9,658 nucleotides of DNA from Bacteroides sp. 43_108 (lineage in GTDB: Bacteria; Bacteroidota; Bacteroidia; Bacteroidales; Bacteroidaceae), in assembly GCA_001915545.1 (NCBI GenBank), contig MNQS01000148.1, positions 1-9,658 on the forward strand, written 5' to 3'. Positions 1 through 7,221 of the stretch are shown here, in pieces (the first letter of the stretch is position 1; each line of letters starts with the position of its first letter). The notes below the pieces were generated by a model. It saw only the letters and a list, made by a program, of their open reading frames with translations. It made no database searches and was not told the DNA's origin. The translations under genes and the position numbers were made by a program.

Positions 1-1617
1 GCCAATAACGACAAAAATGAAGTAGCTGCCAAAACCGCCCAATTTATCGATGAACGAATCGGTATCATCAACCAGGAACTGGGTACCACGGAAAGCCAGC
101 TGGCCAGTTTCAAGCAACAGGCCGGACTGACCGATTTAAGTTCCGATGCTCAACTGGCATTAAAGGAAAATTCTGCCTACCAGCAAAAGCAGGCTGAAAA
201 TGCCACCCAACTTCGACTAATCGCCTTTCTGAAAAGCTACATCAATGACCCAAATAATGAAATGGAAGTGATACCCGCCAACGTAGGTTTGGCTGATGAA
301 GGACTTAGCAGTCTGATTGTGAAATACAATGACTTGTTGATTGAACGCAAGCGATTGCTCCGAACTTCCAATGAAAGTAACCCAGCCGTTGTCCAATTGG
401 ATGCCGGTATCCGGGCAACCCGTGCCAATGTACAGACGACCGTAGACAATGTAGAAAAAGGTCTGCTTATCACCCAATCCGATTTGGATCGCGAAGGCAA
501 GAAGTATGCCACCCGCATCAGCAACGCGCCTACCCAAGAGAAGGAATTGATGAGCATCACCCGCCAGCAGGAAATCAAGGCCAGTCTGTATTTGCTGTTG
601 CTGCAAAAACGGGAAGAAAATGCCATCACCTTGGCTTCCACCGCTACCAACGGGCGTATCATTGAGGAAGCCATGGCTGGAAGTACCCCCGTATCCCCCA
701 ATAAAAAGATGTTCTATCTGATTGCATTGGTATTGGGCATCGGCATCCCCGTGGGAGTTATTTATTTACGCAACCTGCTTCGTTTCAAAATTGAAGGCCG
801 TGCCGATGTGGAGAAAATTACCGATGTACCGGTAGTGGGTGACGTGCCCATGGTGGATACCAAAGGAAATCCAATTGTCGTCCATGAGAATCACAATAAC
901 TTGATGGAAGAAGTATTCCGCTCCGTACGCACCAATATCCAATACATGTTACAGGAAGGTCAAAAGGTGATTCTCTTCACTTCCACCAGTTCCGGTGAAG
1001 GAAAGAGCTTTACTGCCGGAAACTTGGCTTGCAGTTTCGCCTTTATGGGTAAGAAAGTGGTGATTGTAGGTCTCGATATCCGCAAACCCGGTTTGAATAA
1101 AGTATTCCAGATTTCCCCTAAAGAAAAAGGTATTACCCAATATTTGGCTGACCCGGAACACACCGACTTACTCTCCTTGTGCCAACCCTCTACCGTATCA
1201 TCTAACCTGTATATCCTTCCGGGGGGGACCGTTCCTCCGAACTCCACCGAACTGGTAGCGCGGAAAACCCTTGACCAAGCCATTGAAATTCTGAAAGCAA
1301 ACTTCGACTATGTGGTTCTGGATACGGCCCCTATCGGTATGGTAACCGATACTCAGTTGATTGCTCGCGTAGCTGACCTGAGTGTGTATGTTTGCCGTGC
1401 CGGCTATACCCACAAGAGTCATTATGAACTGATTAACGAACTGAAGAAAGACCATAAACTCCCGAACCTCTGTACACTGATTAACTGCATCGACATGAAT
1501 CAGCGTAAAAACGGCTATTACTACGGTTATGGGAAATACGGGAAATATGGTAAATACGGTTATGGGAAGAAATATGGCTATGGCTATGGTTACGACTACG
1601 GCAAAACGAATAAATAA
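1..1617 (+). CDS. Wzz/Wzc-type chain-length determinant and tyrosine autokinase (5' partial)
   Basis: This inner-membrane protein controls the length and export of capsular polysaccharide; autophosphorylation of C-terminal tyrosines drives its oligomer cycle. The frame is open from base 1, so the N-terminus (first membrane helix and most of the periplasmic domain) lies outside and 538 codons are visible. In order, by residue of this fragment: helical periplasmic part at about 1-220; the P-x-x-P element PVSP at 230-233 and a membrane helix at about 237-257; then the cytoplasmic BY-kinase domain with Walker A around 328-336 (SSGEGKS), Walker A' at 353-363 (VVIVGLDIRKP, Asp359), and Walker B at 436-441 ending in Asp441. 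The tail at 506-533 has 13 tyrosines. An internal Met at codon 88 is not the true start, because homologous-looking coding sequence continues upstream. Base composition is near 47-50% GC, clearly higher than the genes downstream. No partner phosphatase is visible. The family call is firm. Confidence 0.95.
   Translation, partial: ANNDKNEVAAKTAQFIDERIGIINQELGTTESQLASFKQQAGLTDLSSDAQLALKENSAYQQKQAENATQLRLIAFLKSYINDPNNEMEVIPANVGLADEGLSSLIVKYNDLLIERKRLLRTSNESNPAVVQLDAGIRATRANVQTTVDNVEKGLLITQSDLDREGKKYATRISNAPTQEKELMSITRQQEIKASLYLLLLQKREENAITLASTATNGRIIEEAMAGSTPVSPNKKMFYLIALVLGIGIPVGVIYLRNLLRFKIEGRADVEKITDVPVVGDVPMVDTKGNPIVVHENHNNLMEEVFRSVRTNIQYMLQEGQKVILFTSTSSGEGKSFTAGNLACSFAFMGKKVVIVGLDIRKPGLNKVFQISPKEKGITQYLADPEHTDLLSLCQPSTVSSNLYILPGGTVPPNSTELVARKTLDQAIEILKANFDYVVLDTAPIGMVTDTQLIARVADLSVYVCRAGYTHKSHYELINELKKDHKLPNLCTLINCIDMNQRKNGYYYGYGKYGKYGKYGYGKKYGYGYGYDYGKTNK
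1516..1602 (+). repeat. Tyr-Gly-Lys codon repeat encoding the kinase phosphorylation tail
   Basis: The 3' end of the kinase gene is a low-complexity stretch of tat/tac, ggn and aaa codons. A run of YGK triplets (9-base units at 1528-1554) is followed by YG pairs. It encodes 13 tyrosines in 28 residues, the tyrosine cluster typical of BY-kinases but unusually regular. Imperfect 9-base and 6-base units could change number by slippage without breaking the frame; that is inference. Confidence 0.85.
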
Positions 1618-1640
1618 GCTAAAAATTCAATAAAAAAGTA

Positions 1641-3164
1641 ATGTCCACAGCGAATCGAATTATAAAGAATACAGGATTCCTCTATGCCAAAATGGGTATA
1701 ACGATGTTCATATCGCTATATACTACCCGTTTGATTTTAAATTCTTTAGGCGCATCCGATTTCGGAATATTTAACATTGTGGGAGGTGCCATTGCCATGT
1801 TGGGATTTATCAATGCCGCCATGGCGGCAGCCACACAGCGTTTTATGTCATATTCCGAGGGTGAAGGCAACAAAGAAAAGCAAAAGAGTATTTTCAACGT
1901 CAGCTTTATTCTTCATTTAGGTATTTCCTTTATTGTAGGCATTGCTTTAATTATAGCCGGTTACTTCTTTTTTAATGGCATTCTTAATATTCCTCCTAGC
2001 CGCGTCTTTGCAGCAAAGGTTGTTTATGGCAGCCTGATTGTCAGCACCATATTTACAGTAATGACAGTACCATACGATGCTGCAATGAATGCACATGAAA
2101 ACATGAAGTATTACGCCATCATAGGAGTTTTTGAATCATTGTTGAAATTGGCTGTAGCTTTAGCTTGTGTATATACTTCTTTTGATAAACTTATAGTATA
2201 TGGATTTCTTATGGCATGTATACCTCTGATTACATTAACCATTATGCGTATTTACTGTCATAAGCACTATGATGAATGCATTATAGCTCCACGCAGATAT
2301 TGGCAAGAAGGACTAATGAAAGAAATGACGTCATTTGCTGGTTGGAATTTTTTCTCTGTGGCGGCAACAATGATTTCTAATTATGGATTAGGAATTATTA
2401 TAAATATATTTTATGGCGTATATTTAAATACTGCATTGGGAATAGCACAACAAGTTGACGCACAGTTAAAGGTTTTTTCGAATAATATGCTAAAAGCGGT
2501 CAACCCTATAATAACGAAGAAAGAAGGCAGTAAAGAAACCCAAGAGATGTTGAAGATAACGATGTCTAGTTCAAAATTTTCTTTTTTTATGTTTTCTTTT
2601 TTTGTTATACCTATCTTTGTAGAAATGCCGTATATATTAGAGTTATGGCTAAAAGATACACCCAAATATGCTTTATTGTTTTGCCGCATGCAGCTTATTT
2701 GTTCATTATTTGGACAACTAGGTGCCACTTTAAATTCTGCTATTTCTGCTAATGGAAAAATAAAGAAGTTCTCTTTCTATTCTTCTCTATTATATTTGGG
2801 GTCTATATTATTAACATATATCTTTTTTAAACTAAATATGCCACCTTATTTTATGTATATTTCAGTTTTTCTATTGAATGTGTTATTATATAGATTGTTA
2901 AGTGTTATAACACTTCATAGAAATAGTGGACTAAAATATCAAGAGTATTTAAAATACGTGATAAACCCTTGTATAATTATTACTATAATTTGTTTTGTTG
3001 CATCATATTTATGCACATTAATATTAGAAGTCAGTTTAGTAAGGGTAATACTAACATTTATTGTTAATTCTATAATTTACATCCTGTGTTTATTTACAAT
3101 TGGAATGACACATGATGAAAAGAAACAAATACTATATTGGCTCAAATCAATAATAAATAGATGA
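1641..3164 (+). CDS. Wzx-type oligosaccharide flippase (MATE/MVF-like transporter)
   Basis: This 507-residue protein is predicted to move the undecaprenyl-linked repeat unit from the cytoplasmic to the periplasmic face of the inner membrane. The sequence is strongly hydrophobic along its whole length, with about 12-14 membrane spans. The N-terminus (RIIKNTGFLYAKMG, then TTRLILNSLGASDFGIFN) is the pattern seen in Bacteroidota polysaccharide transporters, and the length is normal for Wzx. The start ATG lies 23 bases after the kinase stop; the upstream AT-rich leader has no clear Shine-Dalgarno, as is usual in this phylum. The stop overlaps the next start in an ATGA (3161-3164), so translation is probably coupled. 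Composition changes within the gene: the first ~450 bases are about 42-45% GC, whereas most of the 3' half is near 22-32%, suggesting a mosaic. Substrate specificity cannot be read from the sequence. Confidence 0.9.
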   Translation: MSTANRIIKNTGFLYAKMGITMFISLYTTRLILNSLGASDFGIFNIVGGAIAMLGFINAAMAAATQRFMSYSEGEGNKEKQKSIFNVSFILHLGISFIVGIALIIAGYFFFNGILNIPPSRVFAAKVVYGSLIVSTIFTVMTVPYDAAMNAHENMKYYAIIGVFESLLKLAVALACVYTSFDKLIVYGFLMACIPLITLTIMRIYCHKHYDECIIAPRRYWQEGLMKEMTSFAGWNFFSVAATMISNYGLGIIINIFYGVYLNTALGIAQQVDAQLKVFSNNMLKAVNPIITKKEGSKETQEMLKITMSSSKFSFFMFSFFVIPIFVEMPYILELWLKDTPKYALLFCRMQLICSLFGQLGATLNSAISANGKIKKFSFYSSLLYLGSILLTYIFFKLNMPPYFMYISVFLLNVLLYRLLSVITLHRNSGLKYQEYLKYVINPCIIITIICFVASYLCTLILEVSLVRVILTFIVNSIIYILCLFTIGMTHDEKKQILYWLKSIINR

Positions 3165-4030
3165 TTAAAATCAAGGAAAAGAAAGATTGTTGTGGATGTG
3201 GTGCATGTGCACAAAAATGTCCATTAAAATGCATTACATTAATAACCGATAGTGAAGGTTTTTTATATCCTGAGACAGACACATCTAAATGTGTACAATG
3301 TGGATTATGTATAAAAGTATGTCCTGTCATAAATCAAAAAAAAGGAAGATTACCATTAGAATGTAAAGCAGCTCAAAATCTTAATAAAAATGAACTTTCT
3401 CATAGTTCTTCTGGAGGATTATTTATAATTCTAGCTAAATATGTTTTAAGTCAAGGAGGTATTATTGTTGGAGCTGTATTTGACAAAAATTGGAATGTTA
3501 AACATGTTACATCTCAAAATTATGATATTATATCAAAAATGATGGGATCAAAATACGTACAATCTAATACAGCTAAAACATACATAGAGACTGAAAAATA
3601 TCTAAAAAAAGGAATATTGGTGTTATATACTGGAACTCCTTGTCAAATCGCCGGACTAAAACTCTTTTTACGTAAAGAATATAGTAATTTGATAACCGTA
3701 GATTTTATATGTCATGGCGTTCCAAGTCCTTTAGTTTGGGAAAGATATTTACAGGAATTAAATATAAAATCTGTTGATAATATAGACTTTAGAAATAAAA
3801 CAGAAAGAGGATGGAAGAATTTTAGTTTTGTTCTTAAAAAGAAATGTTATAATTCAAAAGACAGTTTAATTATATGTTCAGAAAAACATCATAACAATCT
3901 TTTCATGAAAGCTTTTCTTTCTAACTTAATCCTAAGGCCCTCATGTTATAATTGTCCATCTAAAGAGTTAAAAAGTGGAAGCGATATAACAATTGCAGAT
4001 TTTTGGAGTATAGAAAAAGTCTTACCTTAA
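3161..4030 (+). CDS. N-terminal 289-residue product of the interrupted Fe-S gene
   Basis: If the TAA at 4028-4030 is real and read as stop, this is the only part translated from the normal start. It keeps both 4Fe-4S clusters and most of the FrhB-like domain but ends inside the conserved segment after FWSIEKVLP, losing about 101 residues. Whether the shortened protein folds or works cannot be told from sequence. Confidence 0.6.
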   Translation: MIKIKEKKDCCGCGACAQKCPLKCITLITDSEGFLYPETDTSKCVQCGLCIKVCPVINQKKGRLPLECKAAQNLNKNELSHSSSGGLFIILAKYVLSQGGIIVGAVFDKNWNVKHVTSQNYDIISKMMGSKYVQSNTAKTYIETEKYLKKGILVLYTGTPCQIAGLKLFLRKEYSNLITVDFICHGVPSPLVWERYLQELNIKSVDNIDFRNKTERGWKNFSFVLKKKCYNSKDSLIICSEKHHNNLFMKAFLSNLILRPSCYNCPSKELKSGSDITIADFWSIEKVLP

Positions 4031-4336
4031 TGGATTGATGATGATAATGGAACAAGTTTATTATTGTTAAATACACAGAAAGGAATTTCTTGTTTTCAAA
4101 ATGTATCCAATAATGTGAAGCAACAACCTACAGATTATGAATCCGTGTTGAAGTACAATTCATCATTGATTAAATCAGTCATAGCACACAAAAATCGAGA
4201 AAGTTTTTTTAAGGATTTTGGAAGAAATAAAAATACAATAAATAACCTAATTATTAGATATTGTTATGATAAAAAAGGAAAAATGAGATTATATATAAGA
4301 CTTTTTCTACAGTATTGTGGATTATATAAAAAATAA
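4031..4336 (+). pseudogene. C-terminal remnant of the interrupted Fe-S gene
   Basis: These 101 codons continue the upstream frame without a break and begin with family-like residues (WIDDDNGTS). The first possible start is a TTG at 4064 with no ATG in a sensible position, so independent translation is unlikely. The absence of further stops in this AT-rich stretch argues that the interruption is recent or an error. Confidence 0.7.
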
Positions 4337-4342
4337 ATTATC

Positions 4343-5500
4343 ATGAAATTAGGAATTATAACATTTTGGGAAACTCAGGATAATTATGGGCAAATTATGC
4401 AAAATTACGCCCTTCAAAAGGTCCTGAAAAATATGGGGCATTCTCCGTTTTTGATAAGATATAGCTTGTTTAGAGATTGGGCAAAATCACCTAATAGATG
4501 GAAGGCGATTCTTAATCCAAAGAGGATTTTTGCATATATAAGAAAAAAAATAATTCATTCTAAAAATATAATGAATACTACAGATGTTGATAGAAAATTT
4601 GATGTATTTAAGAAAAAATATTTATCTTGTACACCAAAAATTTATCATACCTTAAAAGAATTACAAGCAGATCCTCCGCAAGCTGACGCTTATATTTGTG
4701 GAAGTGATCAAATATGGTATTCTATTGATGATTACCAAGTATATAGAAATATTACAAGAGCATATTTTCTAGATTTCGGAAATCAAAGTATAAAACGCAT
4801 TGCATATGCTCCTAGTTTTGGAAGAACCGATTTCCCTATTGGATATTATAAATATATTTCTCCTCTACTTCAGAGATTTCAATTAGTAACAGTACGTGAA
4901 AAAGGGGGAGTAGAGGTTTGTAAAAAAGCCGGATGTTCGCATGCCAAACAAGTTTTAGATCCGACATGCTTATTGGATGCCTCTAACTATAGAAGTATAA
5001 GTATCAAACCCCAGACTTTAAAAAAATATATTTTATTATACTTTATAGGAAATAACGATATTGATTTTTCAGAGATTGAATGTTATGCAGAAAAATATGA
5101 TTATGACATTTATTATATAGGAAGTCAAGGGAAATGCATAGAGAATGTGAAAAAGTCATATTCATCTTTTAAGTTAATTTATCCATCAATAAATGAATGG
5201 CTTGGCTGGATTGACAATTGTGAATTATTTGTTACAAATTCTTTCCATGGAAGTGTTTTTTCTATTTTATTTAATAAACAGAATGTGATATATACAGGAA
5301 AAGGCTTAAGCAGAAAAGGTGGTGCAGATAGATTTTATACATTATTAGAAGATCTTAATCTCTTGGATCGGATATTCGTAGATAATATGTCCTATTTGTT
5401 AGAAAATAAAATTGACTATTATAAAGTAAATAATCTTCTAAATGCCAGAAGAGCAGAATGTATCAATTTATTAAAAGAATCTTTAGAAAGTTCTAACTAG
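4343..5500 (+). CDS. Polysaccharide pyruvyl transferase family protein
   Basis: Members of this family transfer a pyruvyl (ketal) group from phosphoenolpyruvate to a sugar of the repeat unit, adding a negative charge; the exact acceptor here is unknown. The 385-residue length is typical. Motifs seen: an N-terminal glycine-containing segment with DNYGQIMQNYALQ (residues 13-25), CGSDQIW at 119-125, and the C-terminal VTNSFHGSVF at 297-306, whose Ser-Phe-His-Gly is characteristic of the family. The fold is related to GT-B glycosyltransferases. No signal peptide or membrane helix is seen, so it should act in the cytoplasm. The ATG lies six bases after the end of the Fe-S frame and ten bases before the next start. 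Pairing with an FrhB-like gene is a recurrent arrangement in Bacteroidota polysaccharide loci. Bacteroidota members of the family have little direct biochemistry, so the reaction is family-level inference. Confidence 0.88.
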   Translation: MKLGIITFWETQDNYGQIMQNYALQKVLKNMGHSPFLIRYSLFRDWAKSPNRWKAILNPKRIFAYIRKKIIHSKNIMNTTDVDRKFDVFKKKYLSCTPKIYHTLKELQADPPQADAYICGSDQIWYSIDDYQVYRNITRAYFLDFGNQSIKRIAYAPSFGRTDFPIGYYKYISPLLQRFQLVTVREKGGVEVCKKAGCSHAKQVLDPTCLLDASNYRSISIKPQTLKKYILLYFIGNNDIDFSEIECYAEKYDYDIYYIGSQGKCIENVKKSYSSFKLIYPSINEWLGWIDNCELFVTNSFHGSVFSILFNKQNVIYTGKGLSRKGGADRFYTLLEDLNLLDRIFVDNMSYLLENKIDYYKVNNLLNARRAECINLLKESLESSN

Positions 5501-5510
5501 AAATTGTAAT

Positions 5511-6347
5511 ATGAAAAAATTAATCCGTAGATTAGAATATAAAGCATTTTCAAGTATAAAACTACCACAAATTACTTGTTCTGATGAAGAAATTGATGTC
5601 GTATTACCAATAATAAAAAAAGATTTGACTATTTTGCCATTGTGTTTTGAAGGTATACGTACATGTGTTGTTGATCCGATACGAGATATATACATCGTAG
5701 CTCCAGAAGAAAAGGAAATTGTTGATTTTTGTAAAGAGCATAATGCTATTTTTGTCAATGAAAAGGACGTGTTAAGAATCTCTCCAAAAGATATAAGCCT
5801 TATAATTAAAGATGAAAAAGGTAATATTATGGATAGAAGCGGCTGGCTATTTCAGCAATTGCTGAAATTGTCCGCAAAAATTGGGACATGTAATAATTAT
5901 TTAAGTATTGATGCAGATCATATATTAATAGTTCCACATACATTTATTAGTAATGATAATCTTCCAGTGTTTTATATGAGCTCTGAATGTCATGATGCTT
6001 ATTATAGAAACATAAAAGAATTAATAGGACTTTCAAAATTGTCTTCTCTAAGTTATGTAGCTCATAAAATGATTTTTAATAAAACAAATTTAAAAGAATT
6101 ACATAAATGCATAGAAGAAAATACTAGAAAAAATTGGATAGAAGCTATTATTGATAGTTATGATCGTAAGGAGGGAGCTGGCTTTTCTGAATTTGAGTTA
6201 TATGGAAATTTTGTTCATAATAAAATATTGAGACCTTGGAAACAACGCGCTTTAACCTATAAATCACTAGATACTTATGGCTCATTAAAAAAGAAGTATT
6301 GTAAGAAATATAATAGTATAACATTTTCAGCATATAATAAAGGTTGA
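5511..6347 (+). CDS. Putative glycosyltransferase, DUF6492-like
   Basis: A 278-residue soluble protein with features of a GT-A-type sugar transferase. An N-terminal strand DVVLPIIKKD (about residues 29-38) is followed by a second strand DIYIVAP (58-64). Then come SGWLFQQLLKL (110-120), a DxD-like IDADHI with Asp134 and Asp136 that could bind metal and nucleotide sugar, and GAGFSEFELYGNF (222-234). The combination of a tryptophan/Gln-Gln helix, D-A-D and a Phe-Ser-Glu-Phe-Glu block recalls proteins grouped as DUF6492, found in polysaccharide loci; that family name is from memory and not checked. Donor and acceptor are unknown. The gene starts ten bases after the pyruvyl transferase stop in the same operon and is AT-rich like its neighbours. 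A role in adding one sugar to the repeat unit is inferred from motif and position. Confidence 0.65.
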   Translation: MKKLIRRLEYKAFSSIKLPQITCSDEEIDVVLPIIKKDLTILPLCFEGIRTCVVDPIRDIYIVAPEEKEIVDFCKEHNAIFVNEKDVLRISPKDISLIIKDEKGNIMDRSGWLFQQLLKLSAKIGTCNNYLSIDADHILIVPHTFISNDNLPVFYMSSECHDAYYRNIKELIGLSKLSSLSYVAHKMIFNKTNLKELHKCIEENTRKNWIEAIIDSYDRKEGAGFSEFELYGNFVHNKILRPWKQRALTYKSLDTYGSLKKKYCKKYNSITFSAYNKG

Positions 6348-6367
6348 AGTTAAAATTACTTATCATT

Positions 6368-7201
6368 ATGATAATTACAAAAATTAGTGATGGGTTTGGT
6401 AATCAATTGTTTATGTATGCATGTGGATATGCGGCATCAAGACGATTGTCTACAAAACTTGCTTTGGATTTAACTTATTTATCAACCAATAATTTACGAA
6501 ATTATGAGTTAGATAAATTAAATATAGTTTATGATAAGATTTTCACTGTAGATAATATTCGATATCCATTAAATATAGCTGTAAGAAAAATTCTACATTT
6601 AATAATTCGGTGCCAATATAATCTTTTTAGAGAAAAAGATACATACAAATTTGATGAGAGAATCTCAAATATCGGGGAAAACTCATATTTATTTGGCTAT
6701 TGGCAAACAGAAAAATATTTTAAAGATTATCGTGAAGATATTCTTAAAATGTTTACCCCTAATTATGAACTATCTCAAACGTGTAAATTACTTGTCGAAA
6801 AAGTAAAAAACAGTAATAGTGTTGCTGTTCATGTGCGTAGAGGTGATTATGTAAAATTAGGAATTTGTTTAAATTTACTTTATTACAAGAATGCTTTTGC
6901 TGTTTTGAATAAAAAATTTAGAAACTTAACATATTTTATTTTTTCAGATAATGTTGAGTATGCTAAACAGATGTTTAAAGATATGGATGGTAATTTTGAA
7001 TATGTAGAAAATGCATCTTCAAATACAACATTAGATGATTTCTTTATAATGAAAGAATGTAAACATATTATTATGGCTAATAGCTCATATAGTTGGTGGG
7101 CTGCGTGGCTTAACGCTAATCCAAACAAGATTGTTATTTACCCTAAGGATAAACAATCTATAACAGATTTTTATCCAAAAGAATGGATTATGGTCGAATA
7201 A
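6368..7201 (+). CDS. GT11 family fucosyltransferase-like (alpha-1,2-fucosyltransferase)
   Basis: GT11 enzymes move L-fucose from GDP-fucose to a galactose-type acceptor, usually in alpha-1,2 linkage. Motifs: N-terminal ITKISDGFGNQLFMYACGYA (the family's G-[LF]-G-N-Q-x-F element, Gly11-Asn12-Gln13), the donor-binding HVRRGDYV at 155-162, YFIFSDN at 189-195, and SSYSWWAAWLN at 239-249. The 277-residue length is normal. The ATG at 6368 is preferred because the family's N-terminal strand begins right there; the frame can be extended to a TTG at 6344 that overlaps the previous stop in TTGA, but the extra eight residues (MKLKLLII) are not expected. The 3' end may overlap the next gene by 19 bases if that gene begins at 7183. 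Fucose linkage and acceptor are family-level inference; GDP-fucose synthesis genes are not in the window. Confidence 0.88.
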   Translation: MIITKISDGFGNQLFMYACGYAASRRLSTKLALDLTYLSTNNLRNYELDKLNIVYDKIFTVDNIRYPLNIAVRKILHLIIRCQYNLFREKDTYKFDERISNIGENSYLFGYWQTEKYFKDYREDILKMFTPNYELSQTCKLLVEKVKNSNSVAVHVRRGDYVKLGICLNLLYYKNAFAVLNKKFRNLTYFIFSDNVEYAKQMFKDMDGNFEYVENASSNTTLDDFFIMKECKHIIMANSSYSWWAAWLNANPNKIVIYPKDKQSITDFYPKEWIMVE

Positions 7202-7221
7202 TTTATAAACGTCTTTTATAT

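Larger units (their letters stand above)
3161..4336 (+). pseudogene. FrhB-like Fe-S protein gene (coenzyme F420 hydrogenase/dehydrogenase beta family) interrupted by in-frame TAA
   Basis: The reading frame from 3161 to 4333 would encode about 391 residues, the usual size of FrhB-like Fe-S proteins found next to polysaccharide pyruvyl transferases, except that codon 290 is TAA (4028-4030). The N-terminus has two 4Fe-4S motifs: Cys10, 13, 16, 20-Pro and Cys44, 47, 50, 54-Pro. Further family motifs are GTPCQIAG (158-165), CHGVPSP (184-190) and a late Cys pair at 262 and 265. The conserved stretch continues straight across the stop: ITIADFWSIEKVLP before it and WIDDDNGTSLLLLNT after it, in the same frame with no base gained or lost. 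A single G-to-T change of GAA to TAA is the simplest origin. The biochemical role is unknown; a redox or reductive modification of a sugar or pyruvyl precursor is only inference. Alternatives are a sequencing error, a functional truncated protein, or stop readthrough. ATGA overlap with wzx; six bases separate it from the pyruvyl transferase gene. Confidence 0.8.

Noticed and set aside
217..1455. Minus-strand ORFs opposite the kinase gene
   Set aside because: They are shadows of a strongly supported + strand gene and show no recognisable domain or leader.
262..1617. Separate kinase gene starting at the internal Met at 262
   Set aside because: The same frame is open and protein-like from base 1, and the chain-length domain continues upstream, so this Met is internal.
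1618..1640. Terminator or promoter between the kinase and flippase genes
   Set aside because: The 23-base gap has no hairpin and no recognisable Bacteroidota promoter pattern, so co-transcription is more likely.
4064..4336. Independent 90-residue gene starting from TTG at 4064
   Set aside because: It is in the same frame as the interrupted Fe-S gene and carries the expected C-terminal residues, so it is a remnant and not a separate gene.
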